DNA of 64,000 nt, from positions 248,001-312,000 of the forward strand of contig DS480350.1 in assembly GCA_000154345.1 (NCBI GenBank), read 5' to 3'. Made by a program: the position numbers and the translations under genes. The notes under the pieces are model-generated. The model saw only the letters and a list, made by a program, of their open reading frames with translations. It searched no databases and was not told the origin of the DNA. Source of the DNA: [Clostridium] leptum DSM 753. GTDB taxonomy: Bacteria > Bacillota > Clostridia > Oscillospirales > Acutalibacteraceae. Below are positions 18,239-26,064 of the stretch, piece after piece; position 1 is the first letter of the stretch, and every line of letters starts with the position of its first letter.

Positions 18239-18741
18239 TCCTTCACCAGCACCTTGATAACTTCTCCTACGAACATTTTGTGATAATCCTTATCCGGATA
18301 CCACCGGCTGTCCAGGGCTTTGTCTACAAACCCGGCCGGGTCCATCGGCTGGGCGTACAGCTTTTTGCATACCAGCACCAGGCTGGCCTGTTCAAAGTAC
18401 GGAGCAGCCTGGTCGAAAACAGGAATCAGGCCTGTCTCCTCCGCCTTATCGATCTCCCGGCCGGATTTGCTGCCGCAGAGGGAAAGCGCCTTTTTGTATT
18501 CTTCAGGGTAAAAGCTCAGGGTAAAGCAGTCGTGGGATTCTACAAATTCCTTGGTGTAGCGCTGGGGACGGATTACCGTTACCGCCACGTTTTTGCCCCA
18601 CATGACGCCTATGCCGCCCCAGCTGGCGGTCATTGTGTTGTACTTAATTTGATCGCCGGCAGTGACCAGCATCCACTGGTCGCCGATCATCTTAAAGGGC
18701 TTCATGGAAAACTCACGGACATTGATTTCTTGAAAAGACAT
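18235..18741 (-). CDS. Flavin reductase-like (FMN-binding split barrel) protein
   Basis: A 168-residue protein of the flavin reductase-like domain family. The M-L-V-T-A-G-D and N-T-M-T-A-S-W-G motifs near residues 24-41 form the FMN-binding part of the split barrel, and the F-T-L-S-F-Y motif follows. Members bind FMN and reduce flavin or other small electron acceptors with NAD(P)H; many are single-domain oxidoreductases of unknown substrate. It is the first gene of a two-gene operon with the SDR that overlaps its stop. The ATG at 18741 follows AAAGGAGAG. An inverted repeat over its promoter region suggests control by a small-molecule-sensing repressor. Confidence 0.82.
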   Translation of the reverse strand: MSFQEINVREFSMKPFKMIGDQWMLVTAGDQIKYNTMTASWGGIGVMWGKNVAVTVIRPQRYTKEFVESHDCFTLSFYPEEYKKALSLCGSKSGREIDKAEETGLIPVFDQAAPYFEQASLVLVCKKLYAQPMDPAGFVDKALDSRWYPDKDYHKMFVGEVIKVLVKE

Positions 18742-18801
18742 AGCAATCTCTCCTTTATAAAATAATAGCCTGCTGGGCTTTTTCTCCTTACAATTTTATG
18801 A

Positions 18802-18826
18802 TACCATAAATTAGAAGATTATGGTA
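18802..18826 (-). promoter_or_regulatory. Candidate operator upstream of the flavin reductase-SDR operon
   Basis: TACCATAA at 18802-18809 and TTATGGTA at 18819-18826 form a perfect 8-bp inverted repeat with a nine-base spacer. It overlaps the likely minus-strand promoter region about 60 bases upstream of the start codon. Confidence 0.45.
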
Positions 18827-19011
18827 CCACAAAAGCTTCGCGTTTTCTGCTGATTTTGGACGGGAAAAAGTGTTTTATAACATTTAAATTTATTTATATG
18901 CATGTAGCTTTTGCGGCGGGTATGAAAGAGGCATCATTTTAATATCATAAAAAATAAGAGCGGAGCCGATTTTTCTTTCGATTTTGTGGAAATGTCACCA
19001 AATTCCAGTTG

Positions 19012-19029
19012 TATGAATATTTATGCACA
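19012..19029 (+). promoter_or_regulatory. ARG box (ArgR/AhrC operator) before argG
   Basis: The 18 bases TATGAATATTTATGCACA fit the ArgR consensus (W-N-TGAAT-WWWW-ATTCA-N-W) with one mismatch. The site ends six bases before the -35 box, so bound ArgR/AhrC would block the argG promoter when arginine is high. Confidence 0.65.
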
Positions 19030-19035
19030 AAACTC

Positions 19036-19063
19036 TTGATTTTTTGCATAAAGGGTGTATAAT
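19036..19063 (+). promoter_or_regulatory. Promoter of the arginine cluster (argG)
   Basis: TTGATT at 19036-19041 and TATAAT at 19058-19063 have a 16-base spacer. The predicted transcript start is near 19070, 50 bases before the argG ATG. Confidence 0.7.
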
Positions 19064-19120
19064 AGGAATCGTTGAATGAAAACATCAGCCATAATAAAAA
19101 TATTTTGGGAGTTGGTTAAA

Positions 19121-20341
19121 ATGGCAGAGATTAAAAAAGTAGTGTTGGCGTATTCCGGCGGATTGGACACCTCGATTATTATTCCGTGGCTGAAGGAGAA
19201 TTACAACAACTGCGAGGTCATCGCCGTTGCCGCCGATGTCGGCCAGGGTAAGGAGCTTTCCGGGCTGGAGGAAAAAGCGAAAAAGACAGGAGCCTCCAAG
19301 CTGTACATCGAGGATTTGAACCAGGTGTTTGTGGAGGATTTCATTTTTCCCACCGTCAAGGCTGGCGCTGTTTATGAAAACAAATATTTGCTGGGCACCT
19401 CCTTCGCCCGTCCGATTATCGCCAAAAGAATTGTAGAAATCGCCAAAGCGGAAGGCGCCGATGCAATCTGTCACGGCTGTACCGGAAAAGGAAACGACCA
19501 GGTGCGGTTTGAGCTGGCTATCAAGGCTTTCGCTCCGGAAATGAAGATCATCGCTCCCTGGAGAATCTGGAATCTGAAGAGCCGTGAGGAAGAAATTGAA
19601 TACGCTGAAGCCCACAACATTCCCTTAAATATTACCAGAGAAACCAACTACTCTAAGGATAAGAACATCTGGCACCTTTCCCATGAGGGCCTGGATCTGG
19701 AGGATCCGGCCAACGAGCCGAAATATGACGAGATCCTGGAATTGGGCGTTTCTCCCATGAAGGCTCCCGACAAGGCTACCTACGTGACCCTGCACTTTGA
19801 AAAGGGCGTTCCAACCGCCATCGACGGCGAGAAAATGGATGGCGTTTCCATCGTGAAAAAGCTCAATGAGCTGGGCGGCGCCAATGGCATCGGCATCGCC
19901 GATATGGTGGAAAACCGGCTGGTAGGCATGAAGAGCCGCGGCGTTTATGAAACTCCCGGCGGAACCATTTTGTATCACGCCCACAACAAGCTGGAGGAAA
20001 TCTGCCTCGACAGGGACACCTACCATTATAAGCAAGGCGTAGCCCTCCGGTTCGCGGAGCTGGTTTACTACGGCCAGTGGTTTACTCCTTTAAGGGAAGC
20101 CCTTTCGGCTTTTGTGGATTCCACTCAGGAGACCGTAACCGGCGATGTTAAGCTGAAGCTTTACAAGGGAAATATCATCGACGCGGGCGTTACTTCCCCT
20201 TATTCCTTGTACGATGAGGAGATTGCTACCTTCGACGAGGATGAGGTTTATAATCAGGCGGATTCCGCCGGCTTCATCAATCTGTTTGGCTTGCCAATCA
20301 AGGTTCAGGCGATGAAGAAGGCCAAAAATCAGCAACAATAA
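19121..20341 (+). CDS. argG: Argininosuccinate synthase
   Basis: ArgG joins citrulline and aspartate with ATP to give argininosuccinate, the penultimate step of arginine synthesis. The 406-residue protein has the N-type ATP pyrophosphatase P-loop A-Y-S-G-G-L-D-T-S (residues 9-17) and the C-H-G-C-T-G-K-G-N-D-Q-V-R-F motif that binds citrulline and aspartate. The substrate-binding W-H-L-S-H-E-G and Y-E-T-P-G-G motifs follow. The start is the ATG at 19121, with GGGAG nine bases upstream; an in-frame ATG at 19076 lies at the transcript start and adds a non-conserved extension. It is the first gene of argGHCJBDF and is preceded by an ARG box and promoter, so arginine repression is likely. Confidence 0.97.
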   Translation: MAEIKKVVLAYSGGLDTSIIIPWLKENYNNCEVIAVAADVGQGKELSGLEEKAKKTGASKLYIEDLNQVFVEDFIFPTVKAGAVYENKYLLGTSFARPIIAKRIVEIAKAEGADAICHGCTGKGNDQVRFELAIKAFAPEMKIIAPWRIWNLKSREEEIEYAEAHNIPLNITRETNYSKDKNIWHLSHEGLDLEDPANEPKYDEILELGVSPMKAPDKATYVTLHFEKGVPTAIDGEKMDGVSIVKKLNELGGANGIGIADMVENRLVGMKSRGVYETPGGTILYHAHNKLEEICLDRDTYHYKQGVALRFAELVYYGQWFTPLREALSAFVDSTQETVTGDVKLKLYKGNIIDAGVTSPYSLYDEEIATFDEDEVYNQADSAGFINLFGLPIKVQAMKKAKNQQQ

Positions 20342-20356
20342 ATTTATCCAGGATTC

Positions 20357-20377
20357 AGGGCGGACGCTGTCCGCCCT
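20357..20377 (+). terminator. Hairpin after argG
   Basis: AGGGCGGA at 20357-20364 pairs with TCCGCCCT at 20370-20377 across a five-base loop. It has no good T run, so it may only reduce read-through or protect the argG mRNA 3' end. Confidence 0.45.
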
Positions 20378-20478
20378 ATTCGTGATTATTAGGTAAGCCC
20401 TGGCTTTTGGGTGCGGAAAGCGAGCTTGCTTCTTGATGCGTCCGCGGTAGAAAACAGGGAGCTATCTCCAAGCCCTAG

Positions 20479-20902
20479 GCGCGAAGCGGGTCCAGGCTCA
20501 GCCTGGGGAAACAGCTGAAGGAAGCGAACAGACAGCGGCGCATGGGAGAAGGCCAATGGATACCGCCAACTCCCGAGCGCGAAGCGGGTCCAGGCTCAGC
20601 CTAGTGGAAACAGCTGAAGGAAGCGAACAGACAGCGGCGCGTGGGAGAAGGCCAATGGATACCGCCACCCCCCCGAGCGCGAAATGAGTCCAGGCTCAGC
20701 CTGGGGAAACAGCTGAAGGAAGCGAGCAGACAGCGGCGCGTGGGAGAAGGCCAATGGATACCACCCCCCGAGCGCGAAGCGGGTCCAGGCTCAGCCTGGG
20801 GGAAACAGCTGAAGGAAGCGAACAGACAGCGGCGCGTGGGAGAAGGCCAATGGATACCGCCCCCTCCGAGCGCGAAATGAGTCCAGGCTCAGCCTGGGGA
20901 AA
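20479..20902 (+). repeat. 98-bp tandem repeat array upstream of argH
   Basis: Four full units and one truncated unit start at 20479, 20577, 20677, 20772 and 20870, giving periods of 98, 100, 95 and 98 bases. Each unit opens with GCGCGAA, then the near-palindrome CCAGGCTCAGCCTGG (CCTAGTGG variant in the second), then GGGGAAACAGCTGAAGG and a GGCCAATGGATACC stretch. The last, truncated unit switches to GGGGAAAGGGTG, which serves as the argH ribosome site. A related array precedes nadB at 57.2 kb. Confidence 0.9.
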
Positions 20903-20914
20903 GGGTGAATCAAT

Positions 20915-22306
20915 TTGCCGTTATGGACAGGACGGTTCCAAAAGGAACTGGATCAAAAAACCAATGATTTTAATTCCTCTATCTCTTTTGACTGTAAAAT
21001 GGCGCGGCAGGATATCGAGGGCTCTATCGCCCACGCCACCATGCTGGGACAGTGCGGAGTCATTGACAAAAGCGAGGCTGACGCAATCTGCCAAGGGCTG
21101 GAAGGGATTTTAAAGGATCTACAGTCCGGGACGCTGGAAATCGACATGACCCAGGAGGATATCCATACTTTCATGGAAGGTGAATTGACCCGCCGGCTGG
21201 GAGATACGGGTAAACGGCTGCATACCGCCAGAAGCCGGAACGACCAGGTGGCGCTGGATATCCGGCTCTATCTGAGAGAGGAGGCCCAGGGCCTGCTGGA
21301 ACAGATCAAAGAACTGACTGAGACTATCTGCGTCCAGGCCGAAGCCTTCGCCGGGACAGTAATGCCTGGCTATACCCACCTGCAGCGCGCCCAGCCCATC
21401 ACCTTTGGCCACCATCTGATGGCTTACGCCGAGATGTTCCTTCGGGATTTGGGCAGGCTTCAGGACGCGGTAAAGCGTATGAATGTCAATCCGCTGGGGT
21501 CAGGTGCTTTGGCTTCCACCACCTATCCCATTGACCGGACTGTCACCACCCGGCTTCTAGGATTTTCCGATACTATGCGCAACAGTCTGGATGGGGTTTC
21601 CGACCGGGATTTCTGCATGGAGCTGGCTGCGGCCTTATCCATCGTAATGGTGCATCTGTCCCGGTTCTCTGAGGAAATCATCCTCTGGTGCTCGTGGGAA
21701 TTTAAATTTGTAGAGCTGGATGACGCCTTTTCCACCGGCTCCAGCATCATGCCGCAAAAGAAAAACCCTGATATCGCCGAACTGGTCCGGGGAAAATCCG
21801 GCAGGGTATTTGGCGACCTGACTGCTTTGCTGACGGTCATGAAGGGCTTGCCTTTGGCCTATAATAAGGATATGCAGGAAGACAAGGAGGCCATTTTTGA
21901 CAGCGTGGAAACGGTGAAGATATGCCTGACCGCCTTTACCCCGATGCTGGCCACCATGAAGGTGCTTCCTGAGAATATGCGGAAGGCGGCGGCCGGAGGG
22001 TTTATCAACGCCACCGACTGCGCCGACTATCTGGTAAAAAAGGGCTTACCCTTCCGGGATGCGTATAAAGCCACCGGAACTCTGGTCGCCCGGTGCATTG
22101 AATTGGGGGAAACCCTGGAAACTCTGCCGATGGAGGAATATCAAACGGTATGCGAGGCCTTTGACGAGGGCGTCTATGAGGCCATTTCTTTAGAAAACTG
22201 CGTCAACGGCAGAAGCGTGCTGGGAGGACCTGCGAGGGAAAGCGTGCTGGCTCAGGTAAAGCGGGTGCGAGGCCTGCTTCGGGAGGATGCCGCCTCTGAA
22301 AGCTGA
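20915..22306 (+). CDS. argH: Argininosuccinate lyase
   Basis: ArgH splits argininosuccinate into arginine and fumarate, the last step of the pathway. The 463-residue protein is a fumarase/aspartase superfamily member. The N-terminus P-L-W-T-G-R-F matches the usual L-W-G-G-R-F start. R-S-R-N-D-Q-V follows, as does H-L-Q-R-A-Q-P, and the signature G-S-S-I-M-P-Q-K-K-N-P-D carries the catalytic Ser (residues 276-277). The start is a TTG at 20915, with GGGTG eight bases upstream; a TTG fits the family N-terminus exactly. It is separated from argG by 573 bases that hold a tandem repeat array, whose last copy supplies the ribosome site. Confidence 0.96.
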   Translation: MPLWTGRFQKELDQKTNDFNSSISFDCKMARQDIEGSIAHATMLGQCGVIDKSEADAICQGLEGILKDLQSGTLEIDMTQEDIHTFMEGELTRRLGDTGKRLHTARSRNDQVALDIRLYLREEAQGLLEQIKELTETICVQAEAFAGTVMPGYTHLQRAQPITFGHHLMAYAEMFLRDLGRLQDAVKRMNVNPLGSGALASTTYPIDRTVTTRLLGFSDTMRNSLDGVSDRDFCMELAAALSIVMVHLSRFSEEIILWCSWEFKFVELDDAFSTGSSIMPQKKNPDIAELVRGKSGRVFGDLTALLTVMKGLPLAYNKDMQEDKEAIFDSVETVKICLTAFTPMLATMKVLPENMRKAAAGGFINATDCADYLVKKGLPFRDAYKATGTLVARCIELGETLETLPMEEYQTVCEAFDEGVYEAISLENCVNGRSVLGGPARESVLAQVKRVRGLLREDAASES

Positions 22307-22334
22307 TAAAAGGCGTGCGGACGGAGACCGTAAA

Positions 22335-22400
22335 GGGCGGCCGCCCTATGCGCCGCCTGGCATGAACCCAAGCCGGGCGCTTGGACCATGCCAGCCGCCC
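22335..22400 (+). other. Stable hairpin between argH and argC
   Basis: CTGGCATG at 22357-22364 pairs with CATGCCAG at 22387-22394. Inside, CCAAG (22368-22372) pairs with CTTGG (22380-22384). Outside, GGGCGGC can pair with GCCGCCC. There is no T run, so this looks more like an mRNA processing or stability element than a terminator. Confidence 0.5.
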
Positions 22401-22492
22401 TTCTGACTGGCGGCCGCGGGACAGGCGCTTTGTGCTGCTGTCGTCTGCTCCCACTACACAAAATTTAAACGATAGATAAGAGGGATTTATTT

Positions 22493-23527
22493 ATGATACA
22501 TGCGGGAATTGTCGGAGCCACCGGCTACGCCGGCTCTGAACTGGTGCGGCTGCTGCTGAGCCATCCGGAGGCGGAGGTTACGGCCATCAGCTCCGTCAGC
22601 TTTGAGGGAAAGGCAATCAGTGAGGTATATCCCGCCTACTTCAATCTGTGCGATATGGTTTGTGAAACCGCCGGCCAGGTGGTGGACAAATGCGACGTGG
22701 TATTCGCCGCTCTGCCTCATGGGCTTTCCCAGGAGCTGGCCAAAGCCTGTGACGAGAAAGGCAAGGCGTTTATCGACCTGGGCGCGGATTTCCGGCTGGA
22801 CAGCGAGGAAGAATATCAGAAATGGTACGGCGGAACCTATCAGGACAAGGAACTCCATGAAAAGGCGGTTTACGGCCTGCCGGAGCTGTTCCGTAAGGAT
22901 ATTCTCGGAAAAAGGGTCATTGCCAATCCGGGCTGCTATACGACTGGGGCTCCGCTGGCTCTAGCGCCGGCGGTAGCAAACGGCTTGATTGAGCTGACGG
23001 GAATCATCATCGACTCCAAATCTGGTGTGACCGGGGCGGGCCGCGGCCTTTCCCAGGGCACCCATTACCCGGATTTAAACGAGGGCCTGCACGCCTACAA
23101 GGTGGCCAGCCACCGGCACACTCCAGAGATTGAGCAGACGCTGTCCCGGCTTTCTGGGCAAAAGGTGCATGTCACTTTTGTGCCTCATCTGCTGCCGGTG
23201 AACCGGGGAATCTTATCCACCTGCTACGGAAGGCTGAAGCCGGATGTCACCAAGGCGCAGGTGCGGAAGGCCTATGAAGATTTTTATCAGGACGAGTATT
23301 TTGTCCGCCTGCTGCCAGACGGCATGAACGCGGACATCCATAATATCAAGTATTCCAACTTCTGCGATATTTCCCTGCATATCGATACCCGGTGCGGCAA
23401 TTTGATCGCTATTTCCGCCATTGACAACATGGTGAAGGGGGCCGCAGGCCAGGCGATTCAGAATATGAACCTGATTTTTGGCTTGGAGGAAGCCTCGGGG
23501 CTGGCATTGGTGCCCCCGGCATTTTAA
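22493..23527 (+). CDS. argC: N-acetyl-gamma-glutamyl-phosphate reductase
   Basis: ArgC reduces N-acetylglutamyl phosphate with NADPH to the semialdehyde, the third step from glutamate. The 344-residue protein has the Rossmann motif G-I-V-G-A-T-G-Y-A-G-S-E-L (residues 5-17) and the active-site Cys148 in N-P-G-C-Y-T-T. A His in the G-R-G-L-S-Q-G-T-H-Y region and the H-R-H-T-P-E-I motif also fit the family. The ATG at 22493 follows AAGAGGGA. It lies 26 bases before argJ, so the two are co-transcribed. The 185-base gap after argH holds a strong hairpin and no visible promoter. Confidence 0.96.
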   Translation: MIHAGIVGATGYAGSELVRLLLSHPEAEVTAISSVSFEGKAISEVYPAYFNLCDMVCETAGQVVDKCDVVFAALPHGLSQELAKACDEKGKAFIDLGADFRLDSEEEYQKWYGGTYQDKELHEKAVYGLPELFRKDILGKRVIANPGCYTTGAPLALAPAVANGLIELTGIIIDSKSGVTGAGRGLSQGTHYPDLNEGLHAYKVASHRHTPEIEQTLSRLSGQKVHVTFVPHLLPVNRGILSTCYGRLKPDVTKAQVRKAYEDFYQDEYFVRLLPDGMNADIHNIKYSNFCDISLHIDTRCGNLIAISAIDNMVKGAAGQAIQNMNLIFGLEEASGLALVPPAF

Positions 23528-23552
23528 TCAGGGCGAAAAGGAGAGAACAATT

Positions 23553-24773
23553 ATGCCAATCAAACAAATTCCAGGCGGCGTGACCGCGGCTCAGGGCTTT
23601 ACCGCCTCGGGGGTTCACTGCGGCATCCGTAAAAATAAATCCAAGCGGGATCTGGCGCTGATTTATGCTGATACTCTTTGCTCTGCGGCAGCGGTCTATA
23701 CTCAGAACCTGGTAAAGGGCGCCTGTATTCTGGTGACCCAGCAGCACCTGAAAAACGGCAAGGCTCAGGCGGTTATCGCCAACTCCGGCAACGCCAACAC
23801 CTGCAACGCCGACGGCGTGGAAAAGGCGGAGAGGATGTGCCTGCTGGCGGCTAAAGAGCTGGGCATTCCCCAGGAGGATGTTTTAGTGGCGTCTACCGGG
23901 GTTATCGGCCAGGTGCTGCCCATCGAGCCCATCGAAAATTCCGTGGCGGCCCTAACGTCGGCTCTCTCCAAGGAGGGAGGCACCGACGCCGCGGAGGCCA
24001 TCATGACTACAGATACCGTTAAAAAAGAAATCGCCGTCCAAATTGAAGTAGGCGGCAAAACAGTGACCATCGGGGGCATCGCCAAGGGCAGCGGTATGAT
24101 TCACCCCAACATGGCCACCATGCTGGGCTTCCTCACCACTGACGCCGCCGTTTCTCCGGAAATGCTTCAGTGCGCGGTCAAGGAGGCCGCGGATGTCAGC
24201 TTTAATATGGTCAGCGTTGACGGAGACACCTCGACCAACGATACTTTGGCGGTTTTGGCCTCGGGGAAAGCCGGAAATCAGGAGATTACGGAAAAATCAG
24301 AGGATTACCAAGCGTTTCTGGAAGGCCTGGTATTTGTATGCAGGGAAATCTCCAAGCTGCTGGCCGGCGACGGAGAAGGAGCGACCAAGCTGCTGATCTG
24401 TAAGGTCAGCGGGGCGAAAACGCTGGCGGACGCTAAAGGCGTGGCGAAATCGGTGATCTGCTCCAGCCTGCTGAAGGCCGCCATGTTCGGCGCCGACGCC
24501 AACTGGGGACGGGTGCTGTGCGCCATCGGCTATTCCGGCTGTGATGTGGATATCAGCAAGGTGGATGTGGCGTTCCGCTCGGCAAAGGGCGCTGTCACGG
24601 TATGCGTGGATGGCGCGGGCATCGAGTTCAGCGAGGAAAAGGCAAAGGAGATCCTGCTGGAAAAGGAAATCGATATTTTGGTGGACCTGAAGGACGGTTC
24701 CTTTGACGCGGAGGCCTACGGCTGTGACTTGACCTATGATTATGTGAAAATTAACGGGGATTACCGCACCTAA
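23553..24773 (+). CDS. argJ: Bifunctional ornithine acetyltransferase / N-acetylglutamate synthase
   Basis: ArgJ moves the acetyl group from N-acetylornithine to glutamate and so recycles acetate in the cyclic pathway; many members also use acetyl-CoA. The 406-residue precursor cleaves itself into two subunits. The cleavage and nucleophile motif is K-G-S-G-M-I-H-P-N-M-A-T-M-L, with Thr189 as nucleophile; the usual Ala before Pro is His here. The oxyanion-hole motif S-T-G-V-I-G is at about residues 114-119. The ATG at 23553 follows AAAGGAGA; an earlier in-frame start lies inside argC. No argA is in the cluster, consistent with a recycling ArgJ. Confidence 0.95.
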   Translation: MPIKQIPGGVTAAQGFTASGVHCGIRKNKSKRDLALIYADTLCSAAAVYTQNLVKGACILVTQQHLKNGKAQAVIANSGNANTCNADGVEKAERMCLLAAKELGIPQEDVLVASTGVIGQVLPIEPIENSVAALTSALSKEGGTDAAEAIMTTDTVKKEIAVQIEVGGKTVTIGGIAKGSGMIHPNMATMLGFLTTDAAVSPEMLQCAVKEAADVSFNMVSVDGDTSTNDTLAVLASGKAGNQEITEKSEDYQAFLEGLVFVCREISKLLAGDGEGATKLLICKVSGAKTLADAKGVAKSVICSSLLKAAMFGADANWGRVLCAIGYSGCDVDISKVDVAFRSAKGAVTVCVDGAGIEFSEEKAKEILLEKEIDILVDLKDGSFDAEAYGCDLTYDYVKINGDYRT

Positions 24774-24878
24774 ATAAAATATACGACGGCTGACTGTTTT
24801 ATGGGCGCTGGAGTGAAAGAATTAAAAAGACATAGATCTTTCGTATGATATTTTTAGATAGAATGGGCGTGACGAGTT

Positions 24879-25736
24879 ATGGAAATTCCGATTCAGGACC
24901 GGGCAGACGTGCTGGTAAAGGCATTGCCCTATATTCAAAAATGGGCGGGTAAAACCATCGTGGTAAAATACGGCGGCAATGCCATGATCAACGAGGAGCT
25001 TAAGGACGCTATGATGCGGGATATCGTGCTGATGCAGCTGGTCGGCATCAATGTGGTCTTAGTTCACGGCGGCGGTCCGGAGATCAGCGCGATGCTGAAG
25101 AAAATCGGCAAGGAAAGCAAATTTATCAACGGTATGCGCTATACGGACGCGGAAACCATGGATATCGTCCAGATGGTGCTGGCCGGAAAGGTGAACAAAG
25201 ACCTGGTGAAGCTGCTGGAGCAGCTGGGAGGCCGGGCGCTGGGCTTGTGCGGCCTGGACAACCGGATGCTGATGGCGGAAAAGAAAGCCGCCGCCGAGGA
25301 TCTGGGCTTTGTGGGAGAGATCACCAGCGTCAATACGGCTGTGATCAACGACGCGGTGGAAAAGGGCTATATCCCGGTGATTTCCACTATCGCCGGAGGC
25401 TATCACGGGGAAACCTATAACGTCAACGCCGATGTGGCGGCCGCCAGCATTGCGGCTAAGCTGGGGGCAATGAAATTAATTTTGATGACCGACGTCAAGG
25501 GGCTGCTGCGGGATAAGGATGACGAAGGCACCTTAATTCCGGTGGTCAACGTCAGCGAGGTGCCCATGCTGAAGAAGGAAGGCATCATCAGCGGGGGAAT
25601 GATTCCTAAAATCGACTGCTGTGTGGATGCGGTGCGCCAGGGCGTGGGCCGGGCCCATATCATCGACGGTAGGATCAGCCATTCCATTCTCATCGAACTG
25701 TTTTCCGACGAGGGCATCGGCACCATGTTCTATTAA
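24879..25736 (+). CDS. argB: Acetylglutamate kinase
   Basis: ArgB phosphorylates N-acetylglutamate with ATP, usually the arginine-feedback-controlled step. The 285-residue protein belongs to the amino-acid kinase family: V-V-K-Y-G-G-N-A-M near residue 28 binds phosphate, V-L-V-H-G-G-G-P-E-I binds substrate, and Y-N-V-N-A-D-V-A-A-A and L-M-T-D-V-K-G-L-L are the acetylglutamate- and ATP-site motifs. The G-G-M-I-P-K motif is near the C-terminus. Arginine-sensitive enzymes carry an extra N-terminal helix; the N-terminal I-Q-D-R-A-D-V-L-V-K-A-L-P-Y-I fits that class. The 105-base gap after argJ has no clear terminator. Confidence 0.96.
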   Translation: MEIPIQDRADVLVKALPYIQKWAGKTIVVKYGGNAMINEELKDAMMRDIVLMQLVGINVVLVHGGGPEISAMLKKIGKESKFINGMRYTDAETMDIVQMVLAGKVNKDLVKLLEQLGGRALGLCGLDNRMLMAEKKAAAEDLGFVGEITSVNTAVINDAVEKGYIPVISTIAGGYHGETYNVNADVAAASIAAKLGAMKLILMTDVKGLLRDKDDEGTLIPVVNVSEVPMLKKEGIISGGMIPKIDCCVDAVRQGVGRAHIIDGRISHSILIELFSDEGIGTMFY

Positions 25737-26064
25737 GGAAAGCATAAGGGCTTTTCAGATGATTTTCTACTCAGCCGGCAGAGTTTCGCCAGCCCGCCGG
25801 TCTGGGCTTTCTTGTAAATAGAGTTCTGGTGCCTATCAGATGACGGAGGATCAGAAGAATTTTGCGGCAGGCAGGCCGGAAGGTAAAACACTGGCAGGAA
25901 CCTTGCTGGCAGGGATGAAAGCACTGCCGGCGCTGCCAGCCTGTTTCCGGAGGATGAAGCATGGGGGGCAAATCAGGAATTCGATTCCCTTTGAGGGACG
26001 GATCCGCGTATGCTCCGGTCCATTCTCTGGTCGTTTAGATTACGGTAAGAAAAGAGGAAGCAGC
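25737..26064 (+). other. Gap between argB and argD
   Basis: About 330 bases. An open frame starting at 25840 runs in frame into argD, but its first 75 residues match no part of the aminotransferase family and have no ribosome site, so I treat it as non-coding. No terminator or promoter is clear. Confidence 0.5.

Noticed and set aside
20641..20880. Open frames across the tandem repeats before argH
   Set aside because: They arise from the repeat itself, because units of 95 to 100 bases change frame and composition together; the products are repeats of the DNA unit with no domain.
25840..26064. N-terminal extension of ArgD by 75 residues
   Set aside because: The extension has no aminotransferase homology and no ribosome site, while ATG 26065 has AAAGAGGAAG in the right place.
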